DNA of 64,000 bases from Caproicibacter fermentans (GCF_009746625.1 NZ_VWXL01000019.1:1-64000), one strand, 5' to 3'; counted from the first letter of the stretch, positions 32,134 to 41,023 are shown. A program made the numbers and translations. The notes: a model not told the origin generated them from the letters alone.

Positions 32134-33461
32134 TATTTCAGACTTCTGCGTTCAAAGGCGTTTTTGATCTTCAGCTCATCGCGGTATTTCGCAACCGTTC
32201 TGCGTGATAGGTTAACTCCCGATCCCTTCAGTTTTTCCGCAAGCGCGCTGTCGCTAAGCGGTCTGGCAGCGTCTTCCTCCCGAATCAGCCTGACAATCAT
32301 TTCCTTGACCGCGTGGCTGCTCATCGTTTCTCCGCAGGACGCCACGCCGGCGCTGAAAAAGTCCTTAAACAGACGCGTGCCAGCGGGCGACTGAAGATAT
32401 TTTTCCCGAATTGCCCGGCTGACGGTCGATTCATGAAGCTTCAGCTCGCTCGACACCATGCTGAGATTCAGCGGCGCCAAAGGACCTCTGCCCTCGAAAT
32501 ACTCTTTCTGCCTGTCGAGGACCACGCGCGTCACTCTAAGAAGGGTGTTGCGCCTTTGCTCAACGCTTTTCACAATAAACTGCGCCCGCCGGATTTTTTC
32601 TTTCAGGTACTCCGTCGTGCCCGGATCTTTCGAATGGTGATACAGAGCTTCATACATTCTGCTGACGCCGACGGATCCGATCCACCGGTCATTGAGCGTA
32701 ATCTCCCAGGAGTCTTCCTGCCGGTCGATTAAGACGTCCGGTATGATGTAAGCCGGATTCTCCGGGCATCCAAACCCGCTGCCAGGGCGCGGGTTCAGGG
32801 TGTGAAGGACCGCAACGTATTCTTTCACCTCTTTGATCGGAAGAGAAAGCTGCCGTGCTAGTTTATGATAATGGCCATAGGCGACCTCAGGCAGGTGATT
32901 TTCTACGATCGAAGCAAGATTGCGGTCCCAAAGGCCTTTTGCCTCCAGCTGGAGCAGCAGGCACTCGCAAAGGCTGCCGGCCCCCACTCCGGCGGGCTCC
33001 ATGCACTGAACCGCGTCAATGCATTTTCGCACCTGATCCGGGCTGCAGTTTGTAAGGGAACTGATTTCGTCCGCCGAAACCGTGAGATAGCCGTCCTCAT
33101 CCAGAAGGTCGATGATATACTGAATCAACTGGATTTCCCGTTTTGTATACATACGCAGCCTGATCTGGGATTTCAGTGATTCCTGCAAAGAAATCGTTTG
33201 GTCTTCTTTCCGTGCAGGCTCCCGCTCCTCATCGTCCCATTCAATGCTCTCGGGGCCGTGTCCCTGACGGCAAAACCAATCGCCGACCGAACGGATCTTC
33301 TCCTCTTCCGAACCGCCTTCCAGCTCCAGCACGGGATTTTCCATTTGCTCGCGCTGCAAAAAATCATACAATTCGCTGTTGTTCATCATCAGAATCTTCA
33401 GCGACTGAGTCTGCAGGAGCGACAACGTTTGCTTCTGGCTGATTTCCTGCAGTAAGTCCAT
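32133..33461 (-). CDS. rpoN: RNA polymerase sigma-54 factor
   Basis: A 442-aa sigma-54. Region I is Gln/Leu-rich (LLQEISQKQTLSLLQTQSL), an acidic region II follows, then the core-binding domain, and the C-terminal RpoN box reads SRRTVAKYRDEL (consensus ARRTVAKYRE). ATG 33461 with GGGGAGGA upstream gives the normal N-terminus; the frame's extension to 33563 is not supported. Its location directly after the sigma-54-dependent operons, with the activator at the other end, makes a complete regulatory module. Confidence 0.93.
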   Translation of the reverse strand: MDLLQEISQKQTLSLLQTQSLKILMMNNSELYDFLQREQMENPVLELEGGSEEEKIRSVGDWFCRQGHGPESIEWDDEEREPARKEDQTISLQESLKSQIRLRMYTKREIQLIQYIIDLLDEDGYLTVSADEISSLTNCSPDQVRKCIDAVQCMEPAGVGAGSLCECLLLQLEAKGLWDRNLASIVENHLPEVAYGHYHKLARQLSLPIKEVKEYVAVLHTLNPRPGSGFGCPENPAYIIPDVLIDRQEDSWEITLNDRWIGSVGVSRMYEALYHHSKDPGTTEYLKEKIRRAQFIVKSVEQRRNTLLRVTRVVLDRQKEYFEGRGPLAPLNLSMVSSELKLHESTVSRAIREKYLQSPAGTRLFKDFFSAGVASCGETMSSHAVKEMIVRLIREEDAARPLSDSALAEKLKGSGVNLSRRTVAKYRDELKIKNAFERRSLK

Positions 33462-33776
33462 CCCAAATTCCTCCCCGCTTTCATCTCTCAAGTTCAATAT
33501 AGCAGCAATTTGCCGTATCATAATAACAATTCGGAAAATGAGAGCAAAGCCGGTTCGAAGCAAGCATCAAATTCATGGAAAATTAGGATTAAAAGCCATA
33601 TGCCGAGGATCAAACATATGGTTATCCGGTGAAAGGCCGCGGCCGCTGATCAAATGACATTCGAGCTTCCATCAAGTCCCCGTCACTGAAAACGCAGGTT
33701 GTTCGGGCACGAAATGCCGCCGACAGCCTGCTTTTTCATATCCGCCGGCGGATGCTTCCCGAACGGGCGTAAGCCT
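33462..33776. other. Intergenic region between DeoR gene and rpoN
   Basis: No gene is seen. It contains a 14-bp palindrome ATCCGCCGGCGGAT (33740-33753) just after the DeoR stop and an inverted pair CCATATG/CATATGG near 33598-33621. No clear terminator or promoter could be fixed. Confidence 0.4.
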
Positions 33777-34556
33777 TTAAACGAGCGAAAGTTCAATGTC
33801 AGCCTGTTCGATGAAGCTTTTCCAGTCGGAGGACAGTCCGCTGTCGGTGATAATCATATCCATTTCATTGAGCTGAGCAAAATAAGCCGGGCTTACCTTG
33901 CCGAACTTGCTGGAATCCGTAATCAGGATTTTTGTCTGCGCGGACTGGATGACCGTGCGCTTGTTTGGGACCTCGTAATTGTTCGCGCAGGTTATTCCCA
34001 GCTTTTCATGGACGCCGGTGGCTGAAATAAACGCCTTGGTCGCCCGGATTTCCCCGATCAGCTCAATGGATTGGGGGGATTCGAACAGCTGCTCGGTCGG
34101 GTGGTAATACCCGCCTGGAAAAATCAGCTTGGTCAGCGTTTTATTGATGAGGCAGGAGAGCACGTTGTAATTGTAGCAGAGCACCGTAATATCCATGTCT
34201 TCCGGCATGTACCGCGCGAGCTTGTCCGCGGTGGAGCCGGAGTCGATGATGACCACGTCGCCCGGTTCAATCAGGGTTGCCGCAAATTTCCCGATCCGGT
34301 CCTTTTCTTCGTTTTGCTGTATTTTTGCCGAATACAGCTCGTAATTCGAAACGGTGTTCTCGACGACGCTGTTTCGACGATAGGTTGCGCTTCCATAGCT
34401 GCGGTCCACAATGGCTTCGCTTTTCAGCGTGTCGAGATCGCGGCGGATGGTCATTTCGGAAACGCCGAGAAGCTCGGCCAGCCGCCGGACCGACACGGTT
34501 TCATTTTCTTTTAAAATCGCGACTAATTGATTGAGCCGTTTACTTCGGTTTTTCAT
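33777..34556 (-). CDS. DeoR-family transcriptional regulator
   Basis: A 259-aa sugar-metabolism regulator. The N-terminal winged HTH is typical (VSVRRLAELLGVSEMTIRRDLDTL), followed by the phosphosugar-sensing DeoR C-terminal domain with DSGSTADKLARYMP and TDSSKFGKVSPAY. It is divergent from the transketolase-RLP operon and separated from it by about 480 bp with four TGTTCG repeats that are likely operators. A GTG two codons upstream (34562) is an alternative start; neither has a strong RBS. Confidence 0.88.
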   Translation of the reverse strand: MKNRSKRLNQLVAILKENETVSVRRLAELLGVSEMTIRRDLDTLKSEAIVDRSYGSATYRRNSVVENTVSNYELYSAKIQQNEEKDRIGKFAATLIEPGDVVIIDSGSTADKLARYMPEDMDITVLCYNYNVLSCLINKTLTKLIFPGGYYHPTEQLFESPQSIELIGEIRATKAFISATGVHEKLGITCANNYEVPNKRTVIQSAQTKILITDSSKFGKVSPAYFAQLNEMDMIITDSGLSSDWKSFIEQADIELSLV

Positions 34557-34580
34557 GTCCACATACCCAAGTTTCTTTAC

Positions 34581-34684
34581 TTACAGCAATTCCAGTTGAA
34601 TTGTAGAAGTTACTTATGTCCCTCCCCCGCATTCGGCGGGGAGGGACATGTCCATAGTTGCAATCTAAATTGGAAATGCTGTAA
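34581..34684. repeat. 104-bp imperfect palindrome
   Basis: The element starts TTACAGCAATTCCAGTT and ends with the mirror AATTGGAAATGCTGTAA. It closes on a GC-rich core pairing GTCCCTCCCC with GGGGAGGGAC around CGCATTCGGC. It would fold into one long hairpin in either strand. No T-run suggests simple termination, so it may be a repetitive extragenic palindrome or MITE, or a structured leader of the DeoR gene. Confidence 0.5.
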
Positions 34685-34779
34685 CGTTATAAATTGATAC
34701 TATCATTATACCAAATTTCTGAAAGAAATCAACCGATTTCCATTTTTTTGATTGATGTCCACCTGATCAAACATGTATA

Positions 34780-34942
34780 TGTTCGTTTTAATCTAAATTT
34801 TGTTACATATATGTTCGACTTTTAATAAATTGTTTGATACTGTTGTAAAAAGCAACATATTTTAAAGAACTATCTCGATAATAACAACGAAATTGTTTTT
34901 TTGTATTGACTTAGTGTTCGATTCAGCTCATAATTGTGTTCG
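34780..34942 (+). promoter_or_regulatory. DeoR operator repeats and sigmaA promoter of the RLP operon
   Basis: TGTTCG occurs four times in the same direction: 34780, 34812, 34915 and 34937. The last pair, 22 bp apart, embraces the core promoter TTGACT (34906-34911), 17 nt, CATAAT (34929-34934): one repeat is in the spacer and the other at the start site. The first pair is 32 bp apart and could support looping. This is a typical repressor layout; the divergent DeoR gene is the obvious candidate. Confidence 0.55.
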
Positions 34943-35035
34943 AATGCAGGGCATATCACACAGGAAGTGATCTTAAAACTTATAAAATTTTGGCGTTTCA
35001 TTAAATCGGACCGCCGCCGGAAAGGATGGAAAAAA

Positions 35036-35881
35036 ATGAACGCAGCGGAAAAAAAGAAGCTTCAGATCCTTGCCTGCAAGGTGAGGCTAGGCGCAATCGA
35101 AGGGGTATATCGCGCCAAATCGGGACATCCGGGCGGAAGTCTGTCGGCCGCCGACCTTTTTACATACCTGTATTTCAGGGAGATGAGGGTGGACCCGGCG
35201 AATCCGGGGGATGAAAACCGGGACCGCTTTGTACTGTCCAAGGGACACAGCGCGCCGGGCTTGTATGCGGCGCTTGCCTTAAAGGGATATTTCCCGATGG
35301 AGGAGATCAGTCGGCTGCGCCGCATCGGGGCCATGCTCCAGGGGCATCCGGATATGAAGGGGACGCCGGGCGTAGACATGAGCACCGGTTCTTTGGGGCA
35401 GGGCTTTTCCGCAGCCTGCGGCATGGCGCTTGCCGGCAAGATGGACCGCAGGGACTACCGCGTTTTCACCCTGCTGGGGGACGGGGAGATTGAAGAGGGC
35501 GAAATCTGGGAGGCCGCAATGTTTGCCGCCCACCACCGGCTGGATCATCTCTGTGTGATTGTGGATAACAACGGACTGCAGATTGACGGCTCCGTTGAGG
35601 AAGTCGCCGGGCCGGCTCCGATTGACGAGAAATTCCGCGCCTTCGGCTTCGACGTTCAAACGATCGACGGTCACAGTTTCGACGAGATCGAAAAGGCGCT
35701 GAATCACGCAAAAACCGTCAGGGGAAACCCCTGCGCCATCCTCGCAAAGACGGTAAAAGGAAAGGGCGTATCTTTTATGGAAAACCAGGCCGGCTGGCAC
35801 GGAAAAGCCCCGAACGACGAACAGTATGCGGTGGCCAGGAATGATCTGAACAAGATACTGCGCAGACTGGAGGCGGAATAA
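35036..35881 (+). CDS. Transketolase, N-terminal subunit
   Basis: A 281-aa TPP-binding half of a split transketolase. It has RAKSGHPGGSLSAADLFTYLY, SKGHSAPGLYAAL, and the TPP motif LLGDGEIEEGEIWEAAMFAAHHRLDHLCVIVDNN in outline (GDGE...NN). Split transketolases are common in clostridia. ATG 35036 with AAAGGATGG upstream is used. The C-terminal subunit starts two bases after its stop. In this operon the enzyme probably consumes erythrose-4-phosphate. Confidence 0.9.
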   Translation: MNAAEKKKLQILACKVRLGAIEGVYRAKSGHPGGSLSAADLFTYLYFREMRVDPANPGDENRDRFVLSKGHSAPGLYAALALKGYFPMEEISRLRRIGAMLQGHPDMKGTPGVDMSTGSLGQGFSAACGMALAGKMDRRDYRVFTLLGDGEIEEGEIWEAAMFAAHHRLDHLCVIVDNNGLQIDGSVEEVAGPAPIDEKFRAFGFDVQTIDGHSFDEIEKALNHAKTVRGNPCAILAKTVKGKGVSFMENQAGWHGKAPNDEQYAVARNDLNKILRRLEAE

Positions 35882-35882
35882 T

Positions 35883-36830
35883 ATGGCGGAAAAGGTGAAA
35901 AAGGCGACCAGAGAAAGCTACGGAGAGGCGCTGAGGGAGCTGGCGGAAGAATATCCGCGTGTGGTCGTTCTGGACGCGGATTTGGCGGAAGCGACCAAGA
36001 CGGCGCTCTTCAGGGACGCATATCCGGAGCGTTTTATCGACTGCGGCATCGCGGAATGCAATATGGTCGGTGTGGCGGCCGGCCTGGCCTCCTGCGGTAA
36101 AATTCCGTTTGCCACCTCTTTCGCGATGTTTTCCGCGGGCCGCGCTTATGAACAGGTGCGCAACTCCGTCGGCTATCCGAGGCTGAATGTAAAAATCGTC
36201 GGTTCCCACGCGGGCGTTTCCGTCGGGGAAGACGGAGCAACTCACCAGTGCTGTGAAGACATCGCCCTGATGCGCACCGTGCCGGGGATGGTCGTTCTCA
36301 ACCCTGCCGACCACTACGAGATGAAGGCGGCGGTGAAAGCGGCCGTTGAGTGGAAAGGCCCGGTTTATATCCGCCTGGGAAGGCTCGCGGTGGAGAGCTT
36401 CAACAATTCGGACGGCTACAGTTTCGAGCTTGGCAAAGGCATCACGCTGCGGGACGGCAAAGATCTTACGATTATCGCCACCGGACTGATGGTGTCGCGC
36501 GCGCTGGAAGCGGTGAAAAATTTGGAGAGACAGGGCGTTGACGCCAGACTGATCAACATCCATACGATCAAGCCGATTGACAGGGAACTGGTCGTACGGG
36601 CGGCGAGGGAAACCGGAAAAATCATCACGGTGGAAGAGCACAGCGTGATCGGCGGACTGGGAGACGCGGTTTGCGGCGTTCTTTCCGGGGAATGCCCGGT
36701 GCGGGTCGTTAAAATCGGGGTGAACGACCAATATGGTCACTCCGGCCCGGCGCAGGACCTCCTCGACGAATTCGGGCTCAATGCCGACCACATTGCGGAA
36801 ACCGCGCGGAAGGTTATGGAACGGTCGTAA
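35883..36830 (+). CDS. Transketolase, C-terminal subunit
   Basis: A 315-aa partner with the pyrimidine-binding domain (VLDADLAEATKT, the catalytic Glu region IDCGIAECNMVGVAAGLA, SHAGVSVGEDGATHQ) and the C-terminal transketolase domain (DLTIIATGLMVSRALEA, EEHSVIGGLGDAV). GGAGG eight bases before the ATG. Forms one active enzyme with the preceding subunit. Confidence 0.9.
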   Translation: MAEKVKKATRESYGEALRELAEEYPRVVVLDADLAEATKTALFRDAYPERFIDCGIAECNMVGVAAGLASCGKIPFATSFAMFSAGRAYEQVRNSVGYPRLNVKIVGSHAGVSVGEDGATHQCCEDIALMRTVPGMVVLNPADHYEMKAAVKAAVEWKGPVYIRLGRLAVESFNNSDGYSFELGKGITLRDGKDLTIIATGLMVSRALEAVKNLERQGVDARLINIHTIKPIDRELVVRAARETGKIITVEEHSVIGGLGDAVCGVLSGECPVRVVKIGVNDQYGHSGPAQDLLDEFGLNADHIAETARKVMERS

Positions 36831-36913
36831 CGGGCCGGATGCGCCGGAGCCTGAAACCCGGCCGCATCATCCCTGACGGAATATCTGAAATGACGGAAAA
36901 GGAGCTATGGAGT

Positions 36914-37378
36914 ATGAATCGGAATACGGTCGTGATCGGCTGCGACAATGCCGCAGTGGAGTTAAAAAAGACGATTGCCGGCTATCTGGAGGAAAAAGGC
37001 TGCCGGGTGGAAAATGTCGGCTGCGACGAATCCGGCGACCCAACCAATTACCCGACCGTTGCAAAGCGGCTCTGCCGGAAGATCATCGACAGCGGTTACA
37101 ACAAACGCGGGATTTTGATTTGCGGCACGGGGATCGGCATGGCAATGTGCGCGAACAAGTTCAGGGGAATTCGCGCCGCCGTCTGCCACGACGCCTATTC
37201 CGCGGAGCGCGCCGCGCTGAGCAACAACGCAAACGTCCTCTGCATGGGGGCCCGAGTCATCGGACCGGAGCTTGCGAAAAAAATCGTGGACGAGTGGCTT
37301 CCGCTGGAATTCAAGGGAGGCCGTTCCACCGTCAAACTGGAGGAAATCTCCGGGATTGAAGCTGAAAATTTCCGGTAG
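36914..37378 (+). CDS. RpiB/LacAB-family sugar-phosphate isomerase
   Basis: A 154-aa isomerase with VVIGCDNAAVELKK, the Cys-containing active loop GILICGTGIGMAMCANK, the CHDAYSAERAALSNNANVL segment and ARVIGPELA. Canonical RpiB interconverts ribose-5-P and ribulose-5-P, but relatives act on tetrulose-4-phosphates (EryI/DerI). The operon context with a TIM-like isomerase, an RLP and transketolase favours the tetrose-phosphate role; this is inference. AAGGAG places the start at ATG 36914. Confidence 0.82.
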   Translation: MNRNTVVIGCDNAAVELKKTIAGYLEEKGCRVENVGCDESGDPTNYPTVAKRLCRKIIDSGYNKRGILICGTGIGMAMCANKFRGIRAAVCHDAYSAERAALSNNANVLCMGARVIGPELAKKIVDEWLPLEFKGGRSTVKLEEISGIEAENFR

Positions 37379-37407
37379 CTGCTGATCATAACAGAAAGGG
37401 GCTTTTC

Positions 37408-38220
37408 ATGGACCGCAGGAAAAAGATTTATTTGGGCACCAACACCAAGATGTACAAGACCACGGCGCAGACTGTGGCGTTTTTAAAAAGGCTGAACCAG
37501 TTGACGAAGGATATTTCACGCGACAGGATGGAGCTCTTTGTCATCCCTTCCTATCCGTCCCTCGCGGCTGCGCGGGAAAGCGTTCCGAGACAGAGCGTTT
37601 CCCTGGGCGCGCAGAACATGGCGTGGGAAGAGGAGGGGCAGTTCACCGGGGAGATTTCTCCGCTGATGCTTCAGGAAGCCGGCGTGGATCTCGTCATGGT
37701 CGGACATTCCGAGCGCCGCCATGTGTTCCGTGAAACGAATGAAGAAGAAAACAAAAAGGTTTTATGCGCTCTGAAGGCCGGGCTTTCCCCGCTGCTCTGC
37801 GTTGGGGAGACCGCCGGCGAAAAGGGGTTCGGAATCGCAGAGGAAGTGATCCGCACCCAGCTGAAGATCGGCCTGTACGGCGTCATGCCCTGCGAGGCGA
37901 GAAAAATCCGGATCGCCTACGAGCCGGTATGGGCCATTGGGGTGAACGGCGAGCCCGCCTCCAAGGAATATGCCGATCAGATCCACACGGTGATTCGCAG
38001 GACGCTGACAGAGCTGTTCGGCGCCGAGGCCGGCGGGGATGTTCCCGTTCTTTACGGCGGAAGCGTAAACCCGCAAAATGCAGAGGAATTGATTTGGATG
38101 CCGGGGATCGACGGGCTGTTCATCGGCCGCAGCGCATGGGACGCGGACAACTTCAACGCCGTCATCCGCAAGGTGCTGCCGGTGTTCGAAGAAAAACGCG
38201 CGGGGGAGGGTGCCGAATGA
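37408..38220 (+). CDS. Triosephosphate isomerase-like protein, possibly tetrulose-phosphate isomerase
   Basis: A 270-aa TIM barrel. The catalytic set is kept: Asn12 and Lys14 in GTNTKMYKT, His in GHSERRHVF, Glu in AYEPVWAIG, and YGGSVNP. Two features differ from housekeeping TpiA: the usual NWKM is NTKM, and loop 6 reads AIGVNGEPAS instead of AIGTGK. Similar changes occur in L-erythrulose-1-phosphate isomerases (EryH/LerI), as remembered. With the neighbouring RpiB-like enzyme it could convert L-erythrulose-1-P to D-erythrose-4-P. Its stop overlaps the RLP start (ATGA). Confidence 0.8.
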   Translation: MDRRKKIYLGTNTKMYKTTAQTVAFLKRLNQLTKDISRDRMELFVIPSYPSLAAARESVPRQSVSLGAQNMAWEEEGQFTGEISPLMLQEAGVDLVMVGHSERRHVFRETNEEENKKVLCALKAGLSPLLCVGETAGEKGFGIAEEVIRTQLKIGLYGVMPCEARKIRIAYEPVWAIGVNGEPASKEYADQIHTVIRRTLTELFGAEAGGDVPVLYGGSVNPQNAEELIWMPGIDGLFIGRSAWDADNFNAVIRKVLPVFEEKRAGEGAE

Positions 38221-39494
38221 AGCCGTCCCAGCTTTACGCGCTGAATGAGTCCATCCGCGATCTGGATTACGTTCTTGCCGCCTACTATCTTGAGCTGCCG
38301 AAGGAAGCCGACGTGGTGGAAAAGGCGGCGGGAATGGCAATGGGCCAGACGATCGGCACCTGGGTCCCGGTTCCGGGAATTACGGACGAAATGAGGGAAA
38401 AGCATATGGGGAAAGTGGTCAATATCATTGACCTTCCCCCGTGCGACCTTTCCACTCAGGTGCAAACGGAGACGGCCGCCTACCTGATTCAGCTCGCATA
38501 TCCGGTGTCCAATTTCGGGGCGCAGTTTCCGCAGATGCTGGTGACGCTGCTCGGGAACGACGCTTCCACTTCCGCTCAGGTGAAGCTGGTGGATCTGCAG
38601 CTTCCGAGAAGCTTTGTCGGGGAGTTCCGGGGGCCTCGGTTCGGGATCGAGGGTCTGCGCAGGCTGACCGGGGAGCCGGAGCGCCCGCTGCTTTTGAACA
38701 TGATCAAACCCTGCACCGGTTTTACGCCGGACGTGGGAGCGAAGATTTTTTACGAGACGGCTCTGGGCGGCGTTGACTTCATCAAGGACGACGAGCTGCT
38801 CGGCAATCCGGAATTCTGCCCTGCGGCGCAGCGGGTGAAAGCGTATGGGAAAGCCTCTGACGCAGCGTATGAAAAAACCGGGCACCGCGCGATTTACATC
38901 TGCAATGTGACGGACCGCGCGGACCGCGTGCTTGACAACGCGAAGCGCTGTGTCGAGGCCGGCGCGAAAGCCGTCATGGTCAGCTATGCCGCGGTCGGCT
39001 ACAGCGTGGTACGCGCGCTTTCGGAAAGCGTGGGGGTACCGGTTCTGGCTCATTATGCGGGCAGCGGACCGCTGTTCGAGGGCGTTGCCAGCGGTCTTTC
39101 GTCCCCGTTTGTCACCGGGCTGTTTCCAAGAATGGCCGGCGCGGATCTGATCATGATGAATACTCCGTACGGCGGATACCCGCTGAAATACCAGAAATAT
39201 ATTCAGGCGGCGCATCAGATGTCCCTGCCGTATTATCATTTGAAACCTTCCATGCCGATTGCGGGCGGCGGCGTGCACCCGGGCATTGTCGAACGCTATG
39301 TGAAGGATCTGGGGACTGATATGATTCTCGGCGCGGGCGGTTCCGTTCAGGGGCATCCGATGGGGGCGGCCGCCGGCGCGCGGGCCATGCGCCAGGCAAT
39401 TGATGCCGCGATGGCGCGCGTCCCTGTGGAGGATGCCGCGAGGGAGCACGAGGAGCTGCGCGCCGCGCTGGAACGATTCGGGCGCGACGGGTAG
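38217..39494 (+). CDS. RuBisCO-like protein (form IV large-subunit homologue)
   Basis: A 425-aa member of the RuBisCO large-chain family. Retained: Thr48-Trp49, Lys164 in NMIKPCTG, the metal-ligand motif GGVDFIKDDE (Lys190, Asp192, Glu193), and phosphate-binding AGGGVHPG and GGSVQGHPMG. Missing: the second Lys of the KPK motif (Cys/Thr here) and the loop-6 GKLEGE lysine, so it is not a CO2-fixing RuBisCO. RLPs act on keto or enol sugar substrates. The OiaX group decarboxylates 3-oxo-isoapionate-4-P to L-erythrulose-1-P, which would fit the isomerases upstream. The start overlaps the TIM-like gene by four bases. Confidence 0.85.
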   Translation: MKPSQLYALNESIRDLDYVLAAYYLELPKEADVVEKAAGMAMGQTIGTWVPVPGITDEMREKHMGKVVNIIDLPPCDLSTQVQTETAAYLIQLAYPVSNFGAQFPQMLVTLLGNDASTSAQVKLVDLQLPRSFVGEFRGPRFGIEGLRRLTGEPERPLLLNMIKPCTGFTPDVGAKIFYETALGGVDFIKDDELLGNPEFCPAAQRVKAYGKASDAAYEKTGHRAIYICNVTDRADRVLDNAKRCVEAGAKAVMVSYAAVGYSVVRALSESVGVPVLAHYAGSGPLFEGVASGLSSPFVTGLFPRMAGADLIMMNTPYGGYPLKYQKYIQAAHQMSLPYYHLKPSMPIAGGGVHPGIVERYVKDLGTDMILGAGGSVQGHPMGAAAGARAMRQAIDAAMARVPVEDAAREHEELRAALERFGRDG

Positions 39495-39570
39495 ACGCGT
39501 TTCAAGAACCTGCCGGCCGGTTGCCCCTACGGGCCGGAGGACAACACGAAAACTGATCGAGGTGTGTGAA

Positions 39571-41022
39571 TTGCAGCAATATGACATGATCATTATCGGC
39601 GGCGGGATAACCGGCTGCGCCATCGCGCGGGAGCTTTCCAAATACCGGCTGAAGGTCGCTTTATGCGAAGCATCCGCCGATGTTGCGGCGGGTACGACCA
39701 AAGCGAACGGCGGCCTGATCCATGCCGGAGACGATCCTGTGCCCGGAACCCTGAAAGCGCTTTTAAACAGCAAGGGGTGCCTGATGTACCCCGTTCTTTC
39801 CGAAAAGCTGGGGTTCCGTTTTCAGAAAAAGGGCTCGATGGTGGTCGGCTTCGACGAAAAGGATCTCGCCGTTTTAAAGAAGCTGCTGGAACGCGGCCGG
39901 CTGAACGGAGCTCCGGACCTGGAGCTGATCGGCGGAGACCGCATCTTCGACCTGGAACCGGAGACAAACCGGAAGGCGAAATATGCTCTTTATACCCCGC
40001 ACACGGGAATGGTGGACCCGTTTGAAGTCGCGATTGCTTTCTGCGAGAACGCGGTCGCCAACGGCGTTCGGCTGTATCTTTCCTCCCCTGTTACGGCGAT
40101 CCGCAGAGCGGAGGGCGGTGGGTTCCTGGTTACTATCCCGAAAGGGGAGATTGCCGGCAGGTATGTTCTTAACTGCGCCGGCGTGCACGCGGACGACGTG
40201 GCGCGGCTGGCCGGCGCGGATGAATTCACCATTCGCGCGCGCCACGGCGACCTGCTGGTGATGGACAAAAACTGTGGGATCCGCGATGTGATGACGCTGT
40301 ATCCGGTGCCAAAGCCCGAATCAAAGGGCGTCGTCCTCATGAATTCCGTTTCCGGGAATATCCTGGTCGGCTCCACGGCGGTCATGATGGAAAAAGACGA
40401 CGTCGCGAGCTACCGCGATGGGATCGAAGAGCTGATTTCCAGCGCGAACCGGCTGATCGAGAAGCTGGATACCCGCAAAGTGATCCGCACGTTTGCGGGC
40501 AACCGCGCCGTTGTCGTGGGAAACAACAACGACTTTTACATTCGGCCCTCCCAAAAAGTTGAAGGGCTGTTCCATATTGCCGGAATCCAGTCCCCGGGGG
40601 TGGCTTCCTCCCCTGCGATCGCGGCCTATGCGGTTCAAATGCTTAAGGCTTACGGCGTGCCGATGGTTGAAAAGGACGACTTTATCGACACACGCACTCC
40701 GCCGGTCGATTTCAGCACGCTCACCGCGGAGGAACAGGATGAGCTGATCCATAAAAACCCGGCATATGGCCGGATCGTCTGCCGCTGTGAGTGCGTGACC
40801 GAGGGGGAAATCGTCGACGCCCTGCGCCGAAACCCCAGACCGACGACGGTGGACGCCGTCAAACGCCGCACCAGGGCGGGAATGGGACGCTGCCAGGGCG
40901 GCTTCTGCCAGCAGAAGGTTCTCGGCATCATGGCGAGGGAACTGGGGCTCAGCCCGACTGAGATCAGTCTCGGCGGGGCGGATTCTCAGATCGTTTACTC
41001 CAAGCTGAAGGAGGGCTGCTGA
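39571..41022 (+). CDS. FAD-dependent dehydrogenase, GlpA-like, with BFD-type [2Fe-2S] domain
   Basis: A 483-aa DAO-family flavoprotein: FAD site IIIGGGITGCAIARELS near the N-terminus, a GTTKANGGLIHAGDD segment, and a C-terminal cluster domain with CRCECVTEGEI and CQGGFCQQK. GlpA oxidises glycerol-3-phosphate anaerobically; here the substrate is more likely a phosphorylated polyol or sugar acid of this operon. The TTG at 39571 is used, with CGAGGTG just upstream; GTG 39562 is an alternative. The next gene begins two bases after its stop. Confidence 0.83.
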   Translation: MQQYDMIIIGGGITGCAIARELSKYRLKVALCEASADVAAGTTKANGGLIHAGDDPVPGTLKALLNSKGCLMYPVLSEKLGFRFQKKGSMVVGFDEKDLAVLKKLLERGRLNGAPDLELIGGDRIFDLEPETNRKAKYALYTPHTGMVDPFEVAIAFCENAVANGVRLYLSSPVTAIRRAEGGGFLVTIPKGEIAGRYVLNCAGVHADDVARLAGADEFTIRARHGDLLVMDKNCGIRDVMTLYPVPKPESKGVVLMNSVSGNILVGSTAVMMEKDDVASYRDGIEELISSANRLIEKLDTRKVIRTFAGNRAVVVGNNNDFYIRPSQKVEGLFHIAGIQSPGVASSPAIAAYAVQMLKAYGVPMVEKDDFIDTRTPPVDFSTLTAEEQDELIHKNPAYGRIVCRCECVTEGEIVDALRRNPRPTTVDAVKRRTRAGMGRCQGGFCQQKVLGIMARELGLSPTEISLGGADSQIVYSKLKEGC

Positions 41023-41023
41023 T

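Noticed and set aside
38052-39773. A 573-codon open frame antisense to the RuBisCO-like gene
   Set aside because: Shadow frame with no start signal; the plus-strand RLP has clear active-site motifs.
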